From NCBI RefSeq assembly GCF_020360975.1, contig NW_025408683.1, forward strand, positions 186,001 to 250,000: 64,000 nt of DNA, written 5' to 3'. Shown in pieces: positions 37,345-48,535 of this stretch. Source of the DNA: Hirsutella rhossiliensis (Eukaryota; Ascomycota; Sordariomycetes; Hypocreales; Ophiocordycipitaceae). The position numbers and the translations under genes are program-made. Within the stretch, counting starts at the first letter, position 1; each line of letters begins with the position of its first letter. Under the pieces are notes generated by a model. It was not told the origin of the DNA, searched no databases, and worked only from the letters and a program-made list of their open reading frames with translations.

Positions 37345-38774
37345 TTAAGACTATTAAGAAAGGGGGATTTAAATCTTTTAAATTAGCTAACGTTAAGAGA
37401 GTAAGAGGAGCTATTAATCCCTCTTTTTATCGAAGAAGCTAGATTTATCGAAAATTATATCCTTAGTTAAAATAACCTTTTATAAAAAAGGAATCTAGAT
37501 CTAAAAGATATTTATAGAATTATAACTAATAAGATAACTAATAAAAGCTCTAGGATTAAGCTCTCTTTTCTTCTTCCTTTTTAGCTATATATTAGTAGTT
37601 ATAGCGTATACCTTATAGCTATAGGTATAAAGGTAAACTAGTAAGGCCCTTTTCTTTATAAAGAGCTTAAAAGGGGATTTTTAGTTTATTCCTTAGGTCT
37701 TAAAAAGCGTCTCTAAGTCCTTATAGTCCCTTAGGTCCCTAAGGTCTCTTAAGGTTTAGTTCTAAAAGTAATAAGCGGTCTTAACGATATCCCTTTAAAG
37801 GTTATAAGGAAGCCTTATAGTAAGTTTTATTATATAGGCCCTTTCTATTATAGTACCCCTTAATCTTTCTACCCCTTCTTTCTAGGCCTAGGTATTCGGT
37901 GCTAATAAGAGGGATAAAATACCTCTTTTTCGAAGCTAATTTAAGATATCCTTTATAAATAACTCTCCTTTAAACCGTATCTTCTTTACCTTATAGCTAT
38001 AGTAGGATTTTATTTAGTTAGTAAAGTCCTAGAAGGTAAACTAGTTATACTTACTTAGGTAGGTCTATAAGAAATAAGGGAAAACTATCCTTAAAAAAGT
38101 ATCTATAAAAAACATTACCTTAATAAAGCTTTCCTAGTCCTTAGAAACGTTAGTTTAGTTAACCTAAATTTCCTTATATAGCTAATCTAGCTATAAAGGG
38201 GTTCGTTTAAAAATTTATCTCTTAGTCTTCCCTTAGCTATAGTATTTATATTTAATAGTCTTAGGGCCCTTAATTTAAACGCCCTATTACTAGCCTAGCT
38301 TATATAAAGCTAAGGGCCCTAAGTAACTAAGTCGTATATACTAAAGAAGACCGTTTCCTTAGGCTACTAAAAGAGGGTCCTTAGAACCTACCCTTTTAGT
38401 AAGGAAAGCTAACTTCTTAAGAGGTTCCTTTTTAAGGATAGGTTAGAATTTAAGAATAAATTAACTAAATTTCTCCTTAATAAGTATAATCGTTTAATTC
38501 TTTTAGACTAGCCTTATAGGCTTAGAAGTTATATCCTAGAAAATTCCTTCCTCTTAAAGAAAGTAAAAGGAAATTAAGCTCGTTAAATATTAAGGGTAAA
38601 AAGCTACCCTTTTTCGCTATAGAATTTATATAAACCTATTAAGTAATTTTATTATAAAATTTACCCTTTTATACCCTTTTATCTATATAGTTAATTCCCT
38701 AGTAATAAGGTATTCCCTTTATACCTTCTTAAAAGACTAGAATTATAAGAAGGTATTATAAATATTAAGGGAAG
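37345..38774 (-). pseudogene. Copia element P, integrase region
   Basis: Minus-strand frame typical of copia integrase: KTKR.IFKRTPL, then FFIDTFLRIVFPYFL (first Asp of the DDE core), RKRGILSLLLAPNT and KEGVERLRGTIIERA (AP.T.QQNGVAER-type block), KTAYYF.NQTLRDL, and the closing KRKKKRELNPRAF. Position about 37400-38300. It belongs with the fragment at 30171-30404 and with the gag at 40648-42687: one minus-strand copia element cut twice by younger insertions (chromovirus A and T1). Confidence 0.75.
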
Positions 38775-40647
38775 TATAAGGGCTTTTACCTTATATAGGC
38801 TTAGACTAAGGTCTAAGATAAGTCTATATATAAGCGGCCTCCGCGCCTATATAGGCTAGGCCTATACTTCTCTTTCTTTTCCCTTTTATAGATTATTAAC
38901 CTTCTTTTAATAGACTATACCTAAGCCTATACCTTTACCTACTCTATAATAGTATAATCTACCTTTTATTTTACCCTCTTTATATCCCTATATATAGAAT
39001 AGCTATTTTTAACTGCCTTTAAAGCTAATATTTAATTACTTAGTTTAGTTAAACCGCCCGCGCTAGTATATACGTATATAAAATATCTATACTCCTATAG
39101 TTATAAAACTAAAGTAAACGTAATACTTAGTTTGCTTAAGTAATTAAAAGCCTCTTATAATAGTAGGGCTTTATATAACTAAGAGTAGTACTACTATACC
39201 TTAGTAAGTTCGATAGCTCTTTTATAGAGCTCGAGCTATAGCTACTTTATATAAAAGGGAAGCTTTATACTAATAGCGCTATAATAAAGGATATCTATGC
39301 TTAATTTAACTATCTTTACGCGAGCTTATCCTTATACTTATAAAGGTATCTCTTACTATTTACGCGTACTAGTATAAATAGACTAGCTAACCTCCTTATA
39401 AAGCTTTATATTAATTATAGCGAACTTAATATAGCTAAGTTAGTAAGCTAAGAGCTTATAACGCTTAGTTAAAAGTAAAGTAAAGCTATTCTAGCTTACT
39501 TTATATAGTTTAAAGAGGTGCTTTATTAAGTAAACGTATATAGCTAGGCTATTATAGTAAAGAATAATTGCCTTATTATAAGCTTAAATATAAATTAGTA
39601 TACTTATTTAAGCGAAAGGTCTATACTACTAAATATATATACCGATCTTATTTACCTTCTTTGCGAGCTTAGTAGTAATAAGTTTCTTTTTTTATCTTTT
39701 TCTATAAAATAAAAAAAGGATAACGCTAGTAATACTATAGATATCTTTATCTTTACTTTAAGGACTAAGGATAAAAAGAGGTAGCGATAAGAGGGTCGCT
39801 ATATAAGCTATAATAGTAAATCCTATTAGTTTTTAAAGTACCCGCGCCTCTTAGCGTAGGTAAACGTACTCTAAGTAATAAAGGGGCGTATACGCTAAGA
39901 TAAAAAGGAGGTTAGCTTCGACGATAGTAACTCTAGTAATAAGTAATCTTAGTAATACCTTTATAGGCTTTATCGGCGTTCCTTTATATATAGTAGTAGC
40001 TACTATATAGATAGGACGTATACCTATAGTAATTAAAAAGGCAGCTAAGATATAAGAAGGCTATTAATATAATATAGCTATAGTAAAAGGGAGTGCCTAT
40101 ATAGCCCTATATAAAAGGGAGTAAAGCCTTATATACTAAAGTACTATCCCTTATCTTATAGTACTAAGAGCTACTACTATACGCTAATATAAAGGGGGTA
40201 GGATACTATAAGCTTACTAAAGTTAGCTATACGCTATTCTATATACCTTTACTCCTTAGCTATAAGTACTAAAGCCTAACTCTAAGGGCGCGGCCCTTAC
40301 TAATAATATAATTTATTTAAGAAGCTTACTTAAGAGGGTATTATATATTATTTACTAACGTTTATTCCGCGACTAAGCGTATATAGTCTATATAAGGGTT
40401 CCGTCCTTTTAAGCGCGGTATTAAGTATTATTTAAAGTCGCGCTTCTTTAAAAGCTAGGTAGGGGTATAATATAAGGGCTTTTACCCTATATAGGCCTAG
40501 GCTAAGGTCTAGGCTAAGTCTATATATAAGCGGCCTCTATACCTATATAGGCTAGGCCTATACTTCTCTTCCTTTTCTTATTTATAGATTATTAACCTTC
40601 TTTTAATAGACTATACCTAAGCCTATACCTTTACTTACTTTATAATA
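38775..40647. mobile_element. Short LTR element 'T1', 1,873 bp
   Basis: Direct 177-bp terminal repeats (38775-38951, 40471-40647) starting TATAAGGGC and ending TATAATA, flanked by GGAAG and AGAAG, a 5-bp duplication with one G-to-A difference. Interior 1,519 bp. T2 (48536-50408) is the same family in inverse orientation and exactly the same length. There is no RT, integrase or transposase motif. Frames of moderate length exist on both strands, so the coding strand, if any, is unclear. Small size and LTRs suggest a non-autonomous (TRIM/LARD-like) element. It interrupts the copia element P. Confidence 0.75.
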
Positions 40648-42687
40648 AGAAGTACTAGAATTAAGAAAAGCTAATTTTTATAGGGGATATTTAGAGGGTT
40701 TTAATAAGTAGTCTTACTAATCTATAAGGAAGATAAAGGCTAGATTTACTATACTAACGAATTTTCCTTAAATTTATAGGTCGAATAAAGGTAGTAGCGT
40801 TAGTTACTATTTCTTAGTAACCTAATTCTCGTCTATCTTCTTTTATAATAAAGGGTCCTCCTTAAGAAACTATTATATTAATTCTTATAGCCTCTTTAAA
40901 GGTTTAAATCCTTTAAGTTAGTTTTCCTTAAAGACTTACTAGTATTATAATAACCTATAGCCTAGGGATTTATAGGCTAGGCAGCCGTTTTATCTTTTAG
41001 TCTTCTATTTCTTCGAGGAATCCTTATCCCGGTCTAGAAGGTTTACTTAAAAACCCCTCCTTTTTACCCCTTATTACTAATTCTAATAAGGTTCTAATTT
41101 AACTAGTTCCTTAATTTTTTAACTAATAGACTAAAAGGTCTATTAAGGGACTAGATAGGCTAGTCGGACTAATAGGACCGGGCCTAAAGTAGTAGGCGGA
41201 GCTAGGGCTAGGATAGTAGCTATAGTTAAAGATAGTATTAAGGCTCTTAAAGGAGGAGGAGCTAGAGGGGCAGCTATAGTAGTAGTAGTAGTAGGGGCTA
41301 TAGTAAGAGGGGCTATAGTAGCTATAGGGGTAGTAGGTTAAGCTATCTAGGTTAAGTACTAGCTATAAAGGAATAAGACTACTTATTATTATACTTTAAT
41401 AGCTTCTTTATTTAGTTCTTAGCTAGCTTCTTAAAATATAGTTAAGTAACTATTACTAATAAGCTTTATTAGTAAAGATATATCCTATAGCTACTAGCTA
41501 AAAAAAGCTTTTATTAAGAAGTATTAGTTAGCTTCCTTAAGGATTTCTTCTTACTTAGCTAGCTATAAAGAGGCTAGAATGTTCTTAGTAGAAAAAGCTC
41601 TTAGGTAGGCTATATAGGTCTTCTTAATATAGTTAGTTATATAGCCCTTTAAGGGAGCTATTAAGGTCTTAAGCTTTAAAGGCTATTACCTAAGGGTCTC
41701 TTCTTCTTAAAAAGAGATTAGCTTTATAGTACTAATAGATTCTATTATCGCTATATATATAGTAGTTAGTAGCTTTATCTCGTAAAGGTATTCCTTATAG
41801 TAACTCTTATAGTTACTTAAGGTAGTAGAAAAAGCTCTTTATTATATAGAGATTAGCTTAGAGAAGAGGGAAGCTCCCTTTATAAATTCCGTTGCCTTAG
41901 GATAAAAAGGGGGATTAAGAGGGTCCTACTTATTAAAGAAGACTAAATTATAGATAGTTTTATCTATACGAGCCCATAGCTCCTTTACCTACTTATCTTA
42001 ATCTTAAGGCTTTATAAGAATCGTCTTATAAACTATAAGGATAGTAAAGGAATCGTTTTTCGATATTATTATAAATAAGGGTAGAAAAGTTAGTTAAAAG
42101 TCGGCTTTTTTAGTAAGAGGGGTAAAGGAAGAGCCTATAAGAGATATAAGAAAGGTGCCTTTTATAGTAGCTAGAAGGAATAGGAATTCTATTCTTCCTA
42201 GGCTTATAACTCTTATAAAGAGAGATATAAGAAGTATATATAAAATATATAAAGGTAAAATTAAAAGTAAGAGGTTAAATAGGTAGGGCAGAGATATTTA
42301 ATTCTTATAAGGGTAGTAATTATAGTAAGGGAGTAATTATTATATTACCTTAATTATCCTTCTTTCTTTTATTTAACGCCCCTTTTTATACTTATTTAGT
42401 ATCTCTATTAATAAAGAAGATCCTACTTAAAGAGGCTACTAATATCCTTTTAACTACTAAGCTTTTTACTAGTTTTTCCCTTCTTTTCTAGCCGTTACTA
42501 GTATATCTATTTTATCTCTCGCTATCTCTATAAGAAGCTATTACTACTTTTACTTCCCTTTATACCCCTACCCTTTTCTTTATACCTCCTTTTAGCTCCT
42601 TCTTTTAAACCGGTTTTTTAGCCTCCTAGGTCCCTATTACTAAGGGATATCTCTAAGAACTATAAAATCAAGCTACGCTTTAAGATA
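40648..42687 (-). mobile_element. Copia element P, 5' LTR and gag (copy R2)
   Basis: Direct copy of 1-1094 and inverted copy of 44327-46770. The LTR-like start is at 42687 (minus strand TATCTTAAAGCG). The gag lies about 40900-42050; a Pro/Ala-type low-complexity tract near 41160-41330 matches a Thr/Ala/Pro-rich stretch in the inverted copy (46060-46250). The leader around 42200-42300 matches 610-740. It is followed on the left, beyond T1, by the integrase at 37345-38774. Confidence 0.7.
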
Positions 42688-44326
42688 ATAAAAGTAGTCT
42701 TAAAGGATATACCTTTTTTTACTATATAGGAACTTAAATACTAAATCCCCCTTTCCTTTTACTAATATAAAGGAAGTATTTCCTTAGTATACTTTAGACT
42801 TAATCTCTTTATAGTTAATAAGGAAATTCTTATTTAATACTATATACCTAGTAGCTCCGGTATTATATATAAAATTAAAGATCCTTTTATTCTTATAATT
42901 AAGAAATCCTCTATCTCTTACCTTTAGTACTAGTTCTTTTATTCTAGGAATCGAGGCCTTTAAAGGTCCTAAAAAGGAGTATTTATTAGCTTTTACTATA
43001 AAGGTAATTATAAAGGTTAAAATTACCTTTAAATCCTTAAACGTATATATAAGAGTCGGAGCCCTAGATAGGTCTATAAGGTCGATATTAAGGTCTATAT
43101 TTTCTTCTTATAAAGCTATATTTAAGATATTATTAGTTTCTTCCTTTAAATCTTATTTAGAAGTATAATTATTCTTTCTTTTATTAGTAGTAAAGTTACT
43201 ACTAAAAGAAGAGGATTTCTTCTTAAAAGAAGAAAAAAAAGAAAAAAAAGAAGATTTTTTCTTCTTAGAAATTCGGTTTCTTTTATCCTTTTTTTCTTTA
43301 TTTAAGACCTAGTAAGAATATGCCTTATTAGGATATAATTTAAAGTAATTTACTATAAAATACCCTAGTTTTTTATATTCCTTATAATAAGGAGTATCCG
43401 TTAAATTTCTATAGGATTTCTAAGGCTTCTTTCTTAGAAGGAAAGCTTTTTTAAAAGTATTGTCTATATCCTCTATTCTTCTAGCTTCGTCTAAAAGACT
43501 AGCTATAAGGGATTTAAGGGTAAACGCTATAAAATTATACCGATAGCACTACGTAATATTTATAATATAGCTCTAAAATTCCCTATTAAGGTAATTAAGG
43601 ATCTATACTATAAGATTAACTTCCGGAATTTCTATATTATAGGATTTTAAATCCTCGTAAATTTCCTTTACCTTATATAGGTATTTCTCTAACTTAGAGT
43701 CTAAGGGACTTAGGTTAAAGAGTTACTTTATAAGTAAATAATTTAACGAAAAATTCTCCGGATTATATAGCTTTATAAGCTTATCCTAAGTAGCTTTAGT
43801 ATTTATTAGATGCTTAATTTATATTAAAGGGCTATCTTTAACTTAAAGAAAAATCTAGGATAAAACTTTTATAGTCTTTATATAATTTTCTTACTCTAAG
43901 GTAGTAATAAGCTTTTCCTTTATAAGGATAGCTTTTATCTTTATAGTTTAAAGAGTATAATTCGAATTTCCCTTAAGTCTAGAAAATTCGTATTCTTTTT
44001 ATCCTCCTATTTTATATAAATTCGGTATTATTACGTTCGTAGGGATCGAGTAATTTAATCGGGAGTATAAGAGCGTAGGAAGGTAGAAGAAATTAAGGGG
44101 AAGTTCGATAGGAACTTTAAATAGGTTTTTTAAAGAGGGATTTTAAAGGTTCTTATACGTAGAAAATTTCCTAGCTTAAAAGGAGTAAGCTAGGCTTATA
44201 ACCTCTTAAGGTATATAAGCGATAGTAGAATTTTAGAAAATTAAGGAATTATATAATACTACGTAATAAAGAGGAAGAAGGAGTATAAAGTAGGGTTCTT
44301 AATAGAATATATTAGTAGTATATTAG
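42688..44326 (-). mobile_element. Copia fragment: LTR edge, gag zinc knuckle and protease
   Basis: Minus strand. A CCHC zinc-knuckle remnant reads YKKLGYFIVNYFKLYPNKAY at about 43310-43370 (Cys and His turned to Tyr). Protease follows with FIYNTGATRYIVLNKNFLIN at about 42820-42880 (D-S/T-G-A core with D changed to N), then an end block KGKGDLVFKFL near 42740. The right 130 bp (44196-44326) match 62731-62865, the 3' border of another copia element, so this is LTR sequence. The fragment lies between two inverted copies of the R family, which cut it on both sides. Confidence 0.7.
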
Positions 44327-44803
44327 TATTACGAAGTATAGCTTAATTTTATAGTTCTTAGAGATATCCCTTAGTAAGAGGGACCTAGGAAGCTAAAAAA
44401 CTAGTTTAAAAGAAGGAGCTAAATAGAGGTATAGAAAGAAGGGTAGGGGGAGTAAAGGGAAGTAAAAGTAGCGATAGCTTCCTATAAAGGTAGCGAGAGA
44501 TAAAACGGATATACTAGTAACGGCTAGAAATAAAGGGAAAACCTAGTAAAAAGCTCGGTAGTTAAGAGGATATTAATAGCTTCTTTAAGTAAGATCTTCT
44601 TTATTAATTAAGATACTAAATAAGTATAAAAAGGGGCGTTAGATAAAAGAAAGAAAGAGAATTAAAGTAATATAATAATTACTCCCTTCTTATAATTACT
44701 ACCCTTATAAGAATTAAATATCTTTACCCTACCTATCCGACCCCTTACTTTTAATTTTACCTTTATATATTTTATATATACTTCTTATATCTCTCTTTAC
44801 GAG

Positions 44804-45225
44804 AGTTATAAGCCTAGGAGGAGGTAGTAAACTACCCCCTATAACTTCCGGTAACTACGCGTTATAGGGTAATACTTATAGATAGCTATATACCCTTCTC
44901 TCTCTTAGATTTCCCTAGGTAATAGGCGCGGTGCTTAGTATTTAACTCCCGCGTTATAGGCTTAGGTCTAGGAATCCCGGCGGAGCCGCGATCCCTAAGG
45001 GGGTATATCGGAAAACGCGGTTATTAGTTATATATATTAATTATAGCGCACCTATTAAAGCGCGTTCTACTTTTGCCTACGTAGCGTAATAGTCTTCGCG
45101 ATAAGGGGTATATCGGAAAACGCGGTTATTAGTTATATATATTAATTACAGCGCACCTATTAGAGCGCGTTTTACTTTTACCTATATAGTATAATAGTCT
45201 TCGCGATAGTTATAAGCCTAGGAGG
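44804..45225. other. 386-bp insert flanked by 18-bp direct repeats
   Basis: R1 and R2 have a single AGTTATAAGCCTAGGAGG at this place; R3 has two (44804-44821 and 45208-45225) with 386 bp between them. The insert is GC-richer than its surroundings and ends with a tandem duplication of about 104 bp. It contains GGTCTAGGAATCCCGG near 44965, loosely like a B box, but no matching A box was found. An 18-bp duplication is long for an LTR element or DNA transposon and fits target-primed insertion of a short non-LTR element. The identity is unknown. Confidence 0.55.
45001..45207. repeat. Tandem duplication, unit about 104-105 bp
   Basis: Two adjacent copies (about 45001-45103 and 45106-45207) starting GGGTATATCGGAAAACGCGG and ending CTTCGCGATA. 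They differ at a few sites, mostly C/T or G/A, so the duplication came before at least part of the RIP. Confidence 0.85.
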
Positions 45226-47460
45226 AATAGAATTCCTATACCTTCCGGCTACTATAAAAGGCACCTTTCTAGTATCCCTTACGGCTCCCTTTTACCCCTC
45301 TTACTAAAAAAGCTAATTTTTAACTAACTTTTCTACCCTCTTTTATAATAATATTAAAAAACGACTCTACCGCCCCTATAGTCTATAAGACGATTCTTAT
45401 AAAGCCTTAAGATTAGGATAAGTAGGTAAAGGAGCTATAGGCTCGTATAAATAAAACTATCTATAATTTAGTCTTCTTTAATAAGTAGGACCCTCTTAAG
45501 CCCCCTTTTTATCCTAGGGTAACGGAATTTATAGAGGGAGCTTCCCTCTTCTTTAAGCTAACCTTTATATAGTAGAGAGCTTTTTCTACTACCTTAGGTA
45601 ACTATAAGAGTTACTATAAGGAATACCTCTATAAAATAAAGCTACTAACTACTATATATATAGCGATAACGGAATCCGTTAATACTATAAAGCTAATCTC
45701 TTTTTAAGAGGAAGAGACTCTTAGGTAGTAGCTTTTAAAGCTTAAGACCTTAATAGCTCCCTTAAGGGGCTATATAACTAACCGTATTAAGAAGACCTAT
45801 ATAGCCTACTTAAGAGCCTTTTTTACTAGGAACCTTCTAGCCTTTTTATAGCTAGCTAAGTAAGAAGATATCCTTAAGGAAGCTAACTAATACTTCTTAA
45901 TAGAAGCTCTTTCCGGCTAGTAGCTATAGGATATATCTCTACTAATAAAGCCTATTAGTAATAGTTACTCGACTATCTTTTAAGAAGCTAGCTAGGAACT
46001 AGACGAAGAGGCTATTAAAGTATAATAGTAAGTAGTCTTATTTCTTTATAGCTAGCATTCGACCTAGACGGCTCGACCTACTGCCCTTAAAGCTACTATA
46101 GCCCTTATTACTACGGCCCCTGCTACTACTACTACTATAGCTGCCCCTCTAGCTCCTCCTCCCTTAAGAGCCTTAACGCCGTCTTTAACTATAGCTGCTA
46201 CCCCGGCGCCGGCTATGCCTATAGCTCCGGGCCTAGCCCCGTTAGTCCGTCCGGCCTAACTAGTCCCTTAATAGACCTTTTAGTCCGTTAGTCGAAAAAT
46301 TAAGGAACTAATCGAAATCGAACCTCTTTATTAAAACTAGTAATAAAGGGTAAAAAAAGGGAGTTTTAAGCAGACCTTTTAAACTAGGATAAGGATTCCT
46401 TAAAGAAATAGAAGACTAAACGAATCGGCTACCTAGCCTATAAATCCCTAGGCTATAGGTTATTATAATACTAGTAGGTCTTTAAGGAAAACCGACCTAA
46501 AGGATTTAACCCTTTAAAGAGGCTATAAGAAATAATATAATAGTCTCTTAAGGAGGACCCCTTATTATAAAAGAAGATAGACGAGATTTAGGTTACTAAG
46601 AAATAGTAACTAACGCCGCTACCTTTATTTAAGCCGTAAATTTAAGGAAAAATTATTAGTATAGTAAATCCGGCCTTTATCTTCCCTATAGATTAGTAAG
46701 ACTACTTATTAAGACCCTCTAATTATCCCCTATAAAAATCAGCTATCTTTAAGATCGCTTAAGGAGAAAGGCTAAATATTATTACTAAGATTATACTAGT
46801 AACCTATCTAAAGGTATCTAGAACTTCGGCGTTAAATAGGAGGGAAAAACTAAAGTACTTAAAGGAAAACCCTCCCCTCTTTTATAGCTAGTCCGCCCTT
46901 ATACTAAGTAGCGGTTATAATATATAGGAATCTTACGCCGGCTATCTTAAGTATTATTTTAGTTAGTTAGAATTATATTAGCCCCGCTATAAAGTAACCT
47001 TAGAAAGTAACTCTTTTATATATATAAGGTATATAGTATTAATCGGTAGTACGAGCGTTTTTAGTTAATAGTTAATTATATAATTATCCTTAACCTTATC
47101 CTATAATAATATCTTCCTTAGCTCTACCTTATTTTTCCGCTATAAGGCTTAGCGGGTAAATTCTTTTTAATACTAGCCTTTAGCTAGGCCGGTAGTCGGG
47201 TTATTATACTAGCTTCGCGCCGTACTTATCGAGTTACTAGTATCGGCCCTAGGTTTTTATTTTCCTAGTTAGGGGGCCTAGACTAAGGTTAGGGGGAGGT
47301 CCTAACGAATTCGTCGCTAGGTCTAGGTAGGCGAGGTCCGGGCCGGCCTACTTATAATAAGGCTAGACTACTAGTATATTTATAAGCGCTTCTAAAAGCG
47401 CTAATTAGCTAATTAATAAGTAGGTTAGTATAGTCTACTAGTCTAACTAAAAATTAATTA

Positions 47461-47540
47461 TGCCCTTAGCTAGATTCGAACCGACTTTAGTATTATAGCT
47501 AGTAGTCCTCTTAGGTATATAACTACTATACTATAAAGGT
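47461..47540 (-). tRNA. tRNA-like locus, probably a RIP-damaged tRNA pseudogene
   Basis: On the minus strand an A-box-like TAGTATAGTAGT follows a 7-nt acceptor arm (ACCTTTA), a D stem GTAT/ATAC can pair, and a B-box GGTTCGAATC lies in a T arm (GTCGG/CTAGC) that pairs well if RIP changes are reversed. The 3' acceptor strand TAAGGGC pairs with the 5' arm except at position 1, where G-to-A by RIP would explain the mismatch. The middle (anticodon arm and variable region) is about 7 nt too long and I could not fold it, so the isotype is not assigned; an intron or a long variable arm is possible. It lies 3' of the DUF3435 pseudogene. Confidence 0.45.
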
Positions 47541-48535
47541 AAAGGCTAAATATTAAATAGTATACTAAAAGTAAAACTAAAGTATAAGGCTTTATTTTAT
47601 TATAGTAATTTACTATAAGATACTTATAGTACTTACTTACCTAACTAGTTAGGTACTATAATTAAGGCTAAGTAATATTTTTCTATATTAAATTATTTCT
47701 AAAGTTTAATACTATATACTACTTATATATAGTTTTTTAAATAGCTTAAGCTAGTAAGAAAGTCTCTATACTATTTATACTAAGGATATTAGTAAATAAA
47801 TTTAGTCTTATCTAGCTTATACTATAAATAAACCTTCTTAATATAGTTTATTATATAGGATATATAGCTAAACGCGCGTAAATAGTCTATATAAGGTAGT
47901 TACTTATCTATAATATAATATATATACTATATCTTCCTTAATATAAGAGGAATTTCCTTATATTTTAGTAATACCTTAGTATTAAGAGAACTTTCTAAGC
48001 TATTATCTTTATAGGGTAGTAATAGATATAGCTACTAGCGTACTTTATAATAAGAAGCTAAAAGTACTATAAGATTAATAGCTTAAACTTTTCGATCTAT
48101 TATATCTTTAAGGTATATATTTATACTAAAGTTTTATAAAAGAGCTTATAGTTAAGTCCGCTCCTTTAATAAGGGCTTAGCTTATACCTTAATTACTATC
48201 CTACTTAATTACTTTTCTAGTACTTAATTATATATATAATAATAGGAAGCCTCTTAGTATACCTTTATTATATTATCTTTAAAGGCCTTTTTAAGGTTTT
48301 TAAGGTCGCGCTATAGTTACTAATAAGCCTTCTTAACGTCCTTAAGCGTATTCTTAATAAATCTATATTCTTACTAAATCTAAATAGCTATATATTTAAC
48401 TTACGCTATAAGGTTAATTACGTTTAGGTTAGGTTTAAGGTCGATTATTTTAGACTTAGGAATCTCCTTTAAACCTTCTAGGTTATATTAAATACTTATA
48501 TATATAAAGGCGCGTATTAGTCTATTAGTAGATAA

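Larger units (their letters stand above)
44327..47150 (+). mobile_element. Copia element 5' LTR, leader and gag (copy R3), inverted
   Basis: Starts TATTACGAAGTATAGC (LTR start) and matches R1 and R2 on the opposite strand up to about 46770. The gag frame is on the plus strand from about 45360: NLVFFNK.DPLKPPFYPRV, YKEYLYKIKLLTTIYIAITE, LRGYITNRIKKTYIAYLRAF, then a Thr/Ala/Pro-rich linker at 46060-46250. Beyond 46770 the sequence still reads as a degraded frame but matches R2 poorly. A 386-bp insert with odd structure interrupts the leader (44822-45207). The right border is not resolved; 47150-47460 is GC-richer and shows nothing I can identify. Confidence 0.65.
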
